Below are positions 49,803 to 59,465 of a stretch of DNA of 64,000 bases, one piece after another. The translations under genes and the position numbers were made by a program. Source of the DNA: Dallia pectoralis (lineage: Eukaryota > Chordata > Actinopteri > Esociformes > Umbridae); the NCBI GenBank assembly GCA_029465975.1, contig CM055730.1, forward strand, positions 18,991,463 to 19,055,462, in the 5' to 3' direction. The notes beneath the pieces were generated by a model, which did no database searches, was not told the DNA's origin, and saw only the letters and a program-made list of their open reading frames with translations. Position 1 is the stretch's first letter. Every line of letters begins with the position of its first letter.

Positions 49803-51649
49803 GAAACACAATCTCCAATAGAAAAAGGTAAGGTTCAATACAATTTAAGAGCACAACTTATTGTAAGAAAAGGCGAACAACAACACATCAAACATGGCAT
49901 TATACAGAACATGAAAAGACAGGCACAGTACAAAGATGGAACAACTTACATCTGAGAATACGACATTGCAATGCATTGCTCTGCCCTAGAGAATTGTTTA
50001 GTCTGAGAAGGCTTTGAGAGTTTGCCGTCTCAGCTTATTGTTCTCTAGACAACAGCGTTGTGCTCTTTATTACATTGCCTCACAGCACGGCTGTAGCATC
50101 ATAACACGGCTGTTGAGTCCTGTCTGCACCATATCAATAGTGCCTGGGGTTACATCAGAAAATATCTCCGATCCAACCTGGAGAACATATTTAATCCAGT
50201 TGGAAGAGCCTGGACGGATTAATAATAATATAATAATAAATATATTATATTATATAGTACTATACCGTACAAACCCCAACCATTTGACAGGTATAGTTCT
50301 GTGTTCTCTAACATAAGACTCTTGGGCTGTGTTGTGTTTCGACTGGGATAACGGAAATACCGGAGTACTGCTTGGAGTGCATTACAGGGTCAGTCAGGAT
50401 ATCACCTTCGGATGGATTAGTGACACTAAAACAGAGGATACCGGATTAGTATTTCTCAATGACGGCAGGCCTGTGTGTCACCTTGATCCACCTGGCATCT
50501 GTGTGTGTGTGTGTGTGTGTGTGTCTCTACAGAGGGACTGCATAAAATAAGGTGTTTTCAATGCAGCAGTGTCTCCCTCAGGTTGTACATTACAGCAGGC
50601 TTTACATTAGTCTCACTGACATGTGTCATGTTTGATATCTTTCACTGATTGGCTTTGACTCTCTATTAATTTGTTTTTAATCTAATTTATTCACGATAGG
50701 AGCACGTTGGTGTATTCTGTGGTATCATATGTGCATAAACATTCCTTCTCCATTTCTGTACTCTTACTGAACCTCTTTCTGAAGTTCCTTCGTGTGTATG
50801 TGTGTGCGTGTGGTTGGGTGTGGGTTAATTATTTGGCTTTCTTTTATCCTTAAACCATAGAGATCAGCATAATGTCATAGGTTGCTAATTTTTGCGAGCG
50901 GGTATATATGGAAGTGTTAAGAGAAGATGAGTTCTGTTTTGCTTGGTACTTTGAAAAGAGGAAAAGTCTAAGAAAATTGAAAAAAGTAGCAATAATAATG
51001 ATGTGTCTGTTTCCTGTTTCGGTAGATGGAGAAGCTCTAATTTAAATCTTAACTATTTGCAAAACAGAGCATAATACCAACAGTTTAATGTTTGGTTTTA
51101 TTTTAATGTTAAGTAAACTATTGCATACTCATATTTGGTCTAGTAGTGTCCCAGTCATGTCCAAACTGTTACCTTTTCAATTGCTTCCATGATATGTATC
51201 AGTTTTTCATATTTCTTCTGAAAGGAACATTAAATGCATGCAAGACCATAAAGGCCAGTTCCTTCACATTTGTTTGTGCTAAAGCATGTGTGTTTTATTA
51301 TTCCAAAAAGTACGTTGAATTCACATAGGTAATAACATTATTATTGCTATTATTGCTATAACAGTTGAGGGCAGTTTGCTTCGGTGAGAACCTGATGTAT
51401 GCAAGGAAATATATCCTGTGGAGGTCTGGAGACGTGTGGAAATGGTTGAAAAACATAAATTATGTTAAATTATGTAATAATTCCTGTCCACAGAGATCAA
51501 TAAAATCATTGAAATTTGTTTAGCCTGCTGTTACAAAGGATCAATACCTATTTTAAAAACGAGATTGTTCTGTTGACGTGATATAGGGCTTTGCATTAGG
51601 TCCACAGCTGGGGTGCCAGAAATATAAATATCAAAGAGCTGATGTTAAG
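49803..51649. other. Non-coding stretch with a short (TG)n
   Basis: A (TG)n tract sits at about 50,500-50,523. Short frames on the plus strand (50,014-50,316; 50,329-50,550) have no recognisable domain. Confidence 0.45.
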
Positions 51650-52115
51650 TTGCGGCTGTCAGTGTGATAGCCAGTAAACAGCAGTTAGAAAGTAAGATAT
51701 GCTGTCAGTGTGATAGCCAGTAAACAGCAGTTAGAAGGTAAGACATGCTGTCAGTGTGATAGCCAGTAAACAGCAGTTAGAAGGTAAGACATGCTGTCAG
51801 TGTGATAGCCAGTAAACAGCAGTTAGAAGGTAAGACATGCTGTCAGTGTGATAGCCAGTAAACAGCAGTTAGAAGGTAAGACATGCTGTCAGTGTGATAG
51901 CCAGTAAACAGCAGTTAGAAGGTAAGACATGCTGTCAGTGTGATAGCCAGTAAACAGCAGTTAGAAGGTAAGACATGCTGTCAGTGTGATAGCCAGTAAA
52001 CAGCATGTAGAAGGTAAGACATGCTGTCAGTGTTATAGCCAGTAAACAGCAGGTAGAAGGCAAGACATGCTGTCAGTGTGATAGCCAGTAAACAGCAGTT
52101 AGAATGTAAAATATG
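51650..52115. repeat. 46-bp minisatellite (about 10 copies)
   Basis: The unit is ATGCTGTCAGTGTGATAGCC then AGTAAACAGCAGTTAGAAGG then TAAGAC. Every full unit carries AAGGTAAGAC, which matches a 5' splice-donor consensus on the plus strand. Confidence 0.94.
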
Positions 52116-52319
52116 CTTTCATTTCTGTAAATAAAATAAATGGAAGAAAGTCAGTGACTCTGTAATGATTGGTCTTTAAAATGTCCTCCTTTCTTTAGAA
52201 ACGACAGGGTCTGGAAAAACGAACAAGATAATAACATCCCGGCCCTAATAAGGAACAGGTGCAAACACAGTTCCCTAATCATTTTCCTCATCATTCCCCT
52301 ATAAATTACCCATGCACGC

Positions 52320-52615
52320 TATTGAACACATTTTAGAGTGGTTTTAGGAACACCCGGATGACGTCAAACACCTCTCATGGCCGTCCCAATCACCAGATCT
52401 AACCTTCATGGGAACTTCTAAAGTGCAGCGTGGGAAGTCTATTTGTACTTCCCTCAAGGAGGGATATTCTTATTGAAGGCATGTCTTATTAATGGATGGT
52501 GGAAAATCACACCGGACACAGTTCAATATCTCACCGGACACTGTTTAACCATTCCAAGAAGTGTTGGAGCTGTTCTGAAGACAAAGGGTGGCCCCACTCC
52601 TTCGTTAAATTGCCG
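52320..52615 (+). mobile_element. Tc1/mariner-like relic
   Basis: The stretch translates in broken frames to HFRVVLGTPG/DDVKHLSWPSQSPDL-like text, matching the conserved W-P-S-Q-S-P-D-L block before the last catalytic residue of Tc1/mariner transposases. Downstream GGAGCTGTTCTGAAGACAAA (52,566) matches the usual 3' coding end. No termini found. Confidence 0.55.
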
Positions 52616-52783
52616 ACATATGTAAAAGACAATTGCCTACACAAACAGAGCACAGCTGTATATTCACCAGTGATTGAATAATCTCCGACAAGAGAATTAA
52701 AAAAGTGGGCAGTAATTGTCAAGATAATTGCCACTTATTGAGGGGGAGAGCATAAATAGCTTTCTCCACTTTAGCATTAAGAG

Positions 52784-52940
52784 GTGATGTTATGCACAAT
52801 GCAACGCAGAATACAGGGTTGTGTGTGTTTGTGTGTATGGGGGTGGGGGGTCAGAATAAAGGGTTGTGTGTGTGGGGGGGGCAGAATACAGGGTTGTGTG
52901 TGTGTGTGTGTGTGTGTAGGGGTGGGGGCAGAATATAGGG

Positions 52941-52976
<36 letters not shown>

Positions 52977-53060
52977 GGGGTGGGGGGCAGAATATAGGGT
53001 TGTGTGCGTGTGTGTGTGTGTTTCAGAATACAGGCTTGTGTGTGTGTGTGTGGGGGGCAG
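52784..53060. repeat. Compound repeat of GGCAGAATAYAGGGTTG plus (TG)n and G runs
   Basis: About six units consist of CAGAATACAGGGTTG, a TG tract of varying length, and a GGGGTGGGGGG run. Open frames across it are repeat artefacts. Confidence 0.9.
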
Positions 53061-53489
53061 TAAATAAACAGTCCCTGTATGGATAAAGATCCTCTTAGTC
53101 TTCGCTGTAGCTGTTAAACTGAGGTCATGTTAATTAGCCAATCAATGATCAAGCCCTTGAAATGCCAACCTCATTCAAAACCGTTGTTGCACCGATAAAT
53201 TTCACATTTAGAATAGCACACATATTTCTGAGCAGTAGCGGCATCTCCATCACTGTCATAGCGTTCGGTTTGTTAACAGAGACCCTATGACCCATGCTTT
53301 TAAAGAATGTGTGGTGCTTTTTGAAAACTGGAAAATGTGTCCTTTCTGCATGATCTGTAATTTCACATCGATGTGTGTCGCCTCGCAGACCAGCCAGGCT
53401 GAGGAAGGAGCATCACAAGAGCCTGCGTAGTCCTTATACTGTGGATCCCCAACAAGACAGTTGTCACTTTCTATCAACGTCCTCCCCCA
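53061..53489. other. Non-coding stretch, no recognised gene
   Basis: Nothing recognised. A frame that continues into the 20-bp array begins at about 53,375. Confidence 0.45.
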
Positions 53490-54030
53490 GTCCGCCTCGA
53501 GTCCTCACCCAGTCCTCCCCTAGCCCTATCCAGTCCTCCCCCAGCCCTATCCAGTCCTCCCACAGCCCTATCCAGTCCTCCCCCAGTCCTCCCCCAGGCC
53601 TATCCAGTCCTCCCACAGCCCTATCCAGTCCTCCCCAGTCCTCCCCCAGGCCTATCCAGTTCTCCCCCAGGCCTATCCAGTCCTCCCCCAGCCCTATCCA
53701 GTCCTCCCCCAGCCCTATCCAGTCCTCCCCCAGGGCTATCCAGTCCTCCCCCAGGCCTATCCAGTCCTCCCCCAGCCCTATCCAGTCCTCCCCCAGCCCT
53801 ATCCAGTCCTCCCCCAGCCCTATCCAGTCCTCCCACAGCCCTATCCAGTCCTCCCCCAGCCCTATCCAGTCCTCCCACAGCCCTATCCAGTCCTCCCCAG
53901 TCCTCCCCCAGGCCTATCCAGTCCTCCCCCAGCCCTATCCAGTCCTCCCACAGCCCTATCCAGTCCTCCCACAGCCCTATTCAGTCCTCCCCCATTCCTC
54001 CCCTAGTCATCCCCCAGGCCTATCCAACAT
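53490..54030. repeat. 20-bp C-rich minisatellite
   Basis: The unit is CAGCCCTATCCAGTCCTCCC (about 26 copies), with variants CAGGCCTA and CCACAGCC. The minus strand is G-rich with GGGGGAGGA runs. A 308-codon frame crosses it, but its proline/serine text is only the repeat read in shifting frames. Confidence 0.95.
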
Positions 54031-54534
54031 TGGGTCTGTTTCGTCCCACCAAGCCCTAATCCACAATGACGTCTCTCGGCACGGACTGTTCTTTTTATTA
54101 CTGCCCATGTTCCCATCTCCAATCTCTCACTCTTGTTTCTTGCCCCACCCCCCACTGCCTTATTGTTCTTCCCTGAACCACGCCCTTGCTGCTCGTATCT
54201 GTGTCACTAACAATAAAAAACGCTATGAATTTTTCTCCTCGGATAAAATAGCTGTCTGCTTTGGCACTAATGTCGCAAATGGACTTGTTTCTGTTTATTG
54301 ATTTATTCTCGGCCTTGTGAGACAGTATTGTTGTGGAGGTAAACCAGAGCAAGGCCGGTCGATAGGCCCACAAAGTGGTAAACAACCAGGGGATGTTGCT
54401 CACTATAGAGGATGTGTTGATGCTGGCCTCACTGGACACATAACAGGGCTCAATGTTTTAGGAAAGGCAATGACTAATCATGTTGAAGACATCTGTGTTA
54501 TACATTTTGTTTCCCCGCCATCAAGTCAAGTCAA
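54031..54534. other. Non-coding stretch, no recognised gene
   Basis: No exon or repeat terminus recognised. Confidence 0.45.
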
Positions 54535-54704
54535 CAGTATCTCACAAAAGCGAGTACACCCTTCACCGTTTTGTAAATATTTGATTATATCTTTTTATGT
54601 GACAACACTGAAGAAATGACACTTTGCTACAATGTAAAGTAGTGAGTGTACAGTTTGTGTACAGTGTACATTTGCTGTCCCCTCGAAATAACTCAACACA
54701 CAGC

Positions 54705-55203
54705 TATCACGACCAGAGTAATGGACCCAAATGCAGACACGGAGACAAAAACCAGGTAAGGAATAAACAATGATTTATTAACCTAGTAGGCGGGTCCGTA
54801 GACAGGGGCAGGCAAAAGTTCATACACAGATCTGAGTGAATGTACAGAGGAGCAGGCTGAATCTTGGTCGGGGACAGGCGAGAGTTCATACACAGGAGCA
54901 GGCAGGTTTGGTGTCGTAATACAGGCAAGGGTCAGGCAGGATTAGGAGAACAGGATATGAGGATAGGCCGGCTCGGAGTCGAGGGAACAGAAACTGATCA
55001 ACAGGCGGGTGATAGGGCAGAAACAGGTCACAGGGAACACCAGGTAGGTACGCGGGAAACGAGTGTACAAGACAAACGATCTGGCAACAGGTAACAGGAA
55101 ATGCTGACATATAAAGCCCAGGTAACAATCATTACATGGGGATCACCTGGTGGAAAGGGCTGGAGACAATGACAAGCCAGGTGAGACAGATCAGGTTGTG
55201 ACA
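54705..55203 (-). mobile_element. Solo LTR-like repeat inserted in the Tc1 inverted repeat
   Basis: The segment interrupts the left Tc1 inverted repeat between ACTCAACACACAGC and TTAATGTCTAAACTGCTGG, which are contiguous (with CA between) in related elements. It begins TATCACGACCAG and ends GGTTGTGACA. On the minus strand it contains AATAAA (within TTAATAAATCATTG), consistent with an LTR polyadenylation signal. The exact target duplication is unclear (perhaps 3-4 bp). Superfamily inferred only. Confidence 0.55.
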
Positions 55204-55204
55204 T

Positions 55205-56075
55205 TAATGTCTAAACTGCTGGCAACAAAAGTGAGTACACCTCTAGTGAAAATGTCCAAATTGGACCCAAAGTGATAATATATTGTGTGGCCACCATTAT
55301 TTTCCAGCACTGCCTTAACCCTCTTGGGCATGGAGTTCACCAGAGCTTCACAGGTTGCCACTGGAGTCCTCTTCCACTCCTCCATGACGACAGCACAGAG
55401 CTGGTGGATGTTAGAGACCTTGTGCTCCTCCAACTTCCGTTTGAGGATGCCCCACAGATGCTCAATAGGGTTTAGGTCCGAAGACATGCTTGGCCAGTCC
55501 ATCACCTATAACTTCAGCTTTTTTAGCAAGCAGTGGTCGTCTTGGAGGTTTGTTTGGGGTTGTTATGATGTTGGAATAATGCCCTGCTGCCCAATAAGTT
55601 TATCCTGGTCTCATCAGACCACAGGGCATGGTTCCAGTAATCCATGTTCTTCGTCTGCTTGTCTTCAGCAAACTGTTTTCAGGCTTTCTTGTGCATCATC
55701 TTTAGAACAGGCTTCCTTCAGGGACGACAGCCATGCAGACCAATTTGATGCTGTGTGCGGTGTATGGCGCAAGGCTTAAGCACTGACAGGGTGACCCCCC
55801 ACCCCCTTCACCACTCATACGTCTATTTCCCAAAGGCTACTTATGGATATGACGCTGAGCACGTGCACTCAACTTCTTTGGTCGACCATGGCGAAAGCCT
55901 GTTCTGAGTGGAACGTCTCCTGTTAAACCGCTGTATGGTCTTGGCCACCGAGCTGCAGTTCAGTTCCAGGGTCTTAGCAATCTTCTTATAGCCTAGGCCA
56001 TCTTCATTCTGATCCTTTTTTCAGATCCTCATATAGTTATTTGACATGAGGTGCCATGTTGAACTTCCAGTGACC
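55205..56075 (-). pseudogene. Degenerate Tc1 transposase
   Basis: On the minus strand the N-terminal helix-turn-helix region is visible at about 55,860-56,060 (a GLGYKKIAKTLELNCSS-like reading with shifts). The C-terminal catalytic block reads DWPSMSSDLNPIEHLWGILK at 55,400-55,500, containing the last catalytic Glu, and runs on to NNGGHTIY. Several frameshifts and a deletion of the central catalytic region make it non-functional. Confidence 0.75.
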
Positions 56076-56599
56076 AGTATGAGTGTGAGAGCGATAATAA
56101 CACCAAATTTAACACACCTGCTCCCCATTCACACCTGAGACCGTGTAACACTAACGAGTCACATGACACCAGGGAGGGACATTTTACACTGTTATACAAG
56201 CTGTACACTCACTACTTCACATTGTAGCAAAGTGTCATTTCTTCAGCGTTGTCACATGAAAAGATATAATCAAATATTCACAAAAATGTGAGGGATGTAC
56301 TCGCTTTTGTGAGATACTGAATGTGTGACATAAGACGTGGTTGTCTGGAAATACTCTGGCATCAGTCATTTCCTTTGGTTATGGAAAGGTAAATTAGGAC
56401 ATCAATAGAATGTGTTGTATGGACACAGTTTATTGAATCTCTATGATTTCTCTATTATCTGCGATAAAACAGAGACAATAAGGATAGCAATGATTCTGAT
56501 TGTTGTTTGTTCACAGAAAACTTTTACTATGATGGTCATTTATGTTAACAAATATAGTGATCCTATTTAAAAATGAAACACAACAGACGGGCCGTAGAG

Positions 56600-57553
56600 G
56601 AAAATACCATGAGTATAAACTACGAGTACAAACTATGAATATAAACTATGAGTATAAACTATCAGAATAAACTATTGACTATGAGAATAAACTACGAGTA
56701 TAAACTATGCGAATACACTATGAGAATACACTATGAGAATACACTATGAGAATACATTATGAGAATACACTATGAGAATACACTATGAGAATACACTATG
56801 AGAATACACTATGAGAATACATTATGAGAATACACTATGAGAATACACTATGAGAATACATTATGAGAATACACTATGAGAATACACTATGAGAATACAC
56901 TATGAGAATACACTATGAGAATACACTATGAGAATACACTATGAGAATACATTATGAGAATACACTATGAGAATACACTATGAGAATACACTATGAGAAT
57001 ACACTATGAGAATACATTATGAGAATACACTATGAGAATACATTATGAGAATACACTATGAGAATACATTATGAGAATACACTATGAGAATACACTATGA
57101 GAATACATTATGAGAATACACTATGAGAATACATTATGAGAATACACTATGAGAATACATTATGAGAATAGACTATGAGAATATATTATGAGAATACACT
57201 ATGAGAATACATTATGAGAATACACTATGAGAATACATTATGAGAATACATTATGAGAATACACTATGAGAATACATTATGAGAATACATTATGAGAATA
57301 CACTATGAGAATACATTATGAGAATACATTATGAGAATACATTATGAGAATACATTATGAGAATACACTATGAGAATACATTATGAGAATACATTATGAG
57401 AATACATTATGAGAATACACTATGAGAATACATTATGAGAATAGACTATGAGAATATATTATGAGAATACACTATGAGAATACACTATGAGAATACATTA
57501 TGAGAATACACTATGAGAATAGACTATGAGAATACACTATGAGAATATACAAT
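56600..57553. repeat. 13-bp minisatellite (about 70 copies)
   Basis: The unit is GAGAATACACTAT with the frequent variant GAGAATACATTAT and rare GAGAATAGACTAT. The left third is mostly the ACAC form, while in the right two thirds the two forms alternate or cluster. A degenerate ACTATGAGTATAA leader lies to the left. Confidence 0.95.
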
Positions 57554-58204
57554 AAAATTATACTGGGCGTGTTTTTTTTCTCCGATATTTTATTTAATTA
57601 TGTGGAAGAAGTGGAAAAAATGTAAACTGAACAGTAAAGGTCCTCCAGCCCTCCCTTTAAGAAGACATGACTCACAGCCTTCTCCCTACTGACTTCTCTT
57701 GGGGAGATGGGAAACATCCCTGAAGTCATTATAACAGCAGATCGGGTCAACAAAAAAGGCCAACATTAAAAATATATTTTCTGTGATAACTTGTTCTTTG
57801 TAATATTGTATCAGTGACCCAATACCCTGGCTGTCTACTGGAAATTCTGTGATTATTATCTCTGAGGGAGCCGAACAACCTGAAGTAGGACGTCTGTCAG
57901 ATACATCTCTTTTCAAAATCAACGAGATTAACATCTCATGTTTGAGATAATACAGAATTGCTGGCAAACACTCGTGTACCGAATAATGGGATTCTGAATG
58001 CAAGACAGAGTACCTAAGTTATTTACAGAAAATGTCCAAAATAAGGAAGTGTGAAGAACAGACCTTTTGCTGACCCTCTGACATCGAATACGCCCCAAAA
58101 ACGAATAAAAGCTTCCCTAATTTCTGCGTTTCTTTTCTATATTTAGTGACATTACTTTAACCTTTGCTTTAGTGGTTGCTAATTTTTAGCCTGTGTGTTC
58201 TGTG
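57554..58204. other. Non-coding stretch, no recognised gene
   Basis: A 105-codon minus-strand frame (57,686-58,003) has no recognisable domain. Confidence 0.45.
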
Positions 58205-58548
58205 TGACAGGGGGACGGGGGGGGAGCGGGTGATGAGTGGGTGGTTAGGATGAGGGGGTGGTTAGGATGAGGGGGTGGTTAGGATGAGGGTGTGGTTAGG
58301 ATGAGGGGGTGGTTAGGATGAGGGGGTGGTTAGGATGAGGGGGTGGTAAGAATGAGGGGGTGGTAAGAATGAGGGTGTGGTTATGATGAGGGTGTGGTTA
58401 GAATGAGGGTGTGGTTATGATGAGGGTGTGGTTAGGATGAGGGGGTGGTAAGAATGAGGGGGTGGTTATGATGAGGGGGTGGTTATGATGAGGGTGTGGT
58501 TAGGATGAGGGGGTGGTAAGAATTAGGGGGTGGTTATGACGAGGGTCA
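58205..58548. repeat. 17-bp G-rich minisatellite (about 19 copies)
   Basis: The unit is GATGAGGGGGTGGTTAG with variants GGTGTGG, GGTAAGAAT and GGTTATGAT. It begins about 1.25 kb upstream of the arsi start codon, and the G-runs are on the arsi coding strand. Confidence 0.94.
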
Positions 58549-59465
58549 GATGATGCAACTCCACTTGTCTACCAGTCCTTAAGGCATCTCAATATAGAAA
58601 TAGAAAAATGCTGGCAAACTGGCCTTTTTTATTATACTGGTAAAAACTGTTTATATTTCATTATTAACTGTTCTTTGTTATGGTTTCCGTATTGAGGCAT
58701 TGTCATGCAAAATATACAGTATTGCTGTATTCCCAATATTTTGGGAAGGATGTTGTGCTTTTAATATCACAATGTTTTGTTTGTAACAACAAGAGAAGTA
58801 TGTTTGTTTTTATTCACTTAAATGTGTCCAACCCAGGAATAGATGCGATTGTAAGGTTGTAGTTTACATTGTGGCCAGCAGGTGTCAACATTGGGTAACC
58901 CCAGGAATTATTCCTCCACAGGTGTTTTTAAACAGCTTTGGTAGGATTTATTAACAGTGTGTTGTGTGGGGCCTGCTTCTGCCCAACTGACCAAGGAGGC
59001 GCTTGGAAATGTAGAAGTATGTGTCAGGCTCCTGTGAGGGGGACGTCTCAGACTAAACACACAGCAGACAGACTGACCTACAGACAGACACCATCGACAC
59101 GGAGGCATCCACAGATGCAGAGCAGCGTGAGAGGAACGTTCACTCTAAACTCACAGATGGGGACATTTATCACCACCCTTACCTACAGCCACCAGATCAA
59201 GGATGTGTGCCACGCAACATGAAGACAAGCCCGTAGGTGCAAACTGAGGCAGCGGATTATAACGTTCACTTGGAAATGTTGACTTCTTCAGGAGACCGGA
59301 CACTCAACATGCTTCCAATGCCAGTCAGTCGGCTCAGCAGCTAGCATTTACCTACAACCCCCCCCCAGTGTTCGTGCGGACCGGAACAAGCAGGGAGTGC
59401 TTTCAAGACCAGGTCTGAATCCAAATAAAAGACCGCAGACAGAGAGGCTAAGTTCCGGACTGACG
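58549..59465 (+). promoter_or_regulatory. 5' flank and probable 5' UTR of arsi
   Basis: No coding exon is recognised. The 400 bases before the arsi ATG contain several short upstream ATGs and a CCCCCCCCC run (59,358). I cannot place the transcription start. The arsi ATG has A at -3 and G at +4, a favourable context. Confidence 0.35.

Larger units (their letters stand above)
54535..56319 (-). mobile_element. Tc1 transposon with long terminal inverted repeats, minus strand, split by an LTR-like insertion
   Basis: Both ends carry CAGTATCTCACAAAAGCGAG and its complement, and inverted similarity extends for roughly 150-200 bp, including ATGACACTTTGCTACAATGT. The transposase is on the minus strand and degenerate. 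The element is about 1.29 kb without the LTR-like insertion. Part of the middle of the gene is missing near 55,590. The flanking dinucleotide is AA on both sides instead of the expected TA, so the boundaries have mutated. Confidence 0.85.

Noticed and set aside
53375..54301. 308-codon proline/serine-rich frame that could look like a collagen- or mucin-like protein
   Set aside because: It is the 20-bp array read in rotating frames with arbitrary flanks.
59397..59465. N-terminal extension of arsi by 23 codons
   Set aside because: The upstream in-frame stretch has no ATG; the ATG at 59,466 has a good context and places a signal peptide at the N-terminus.
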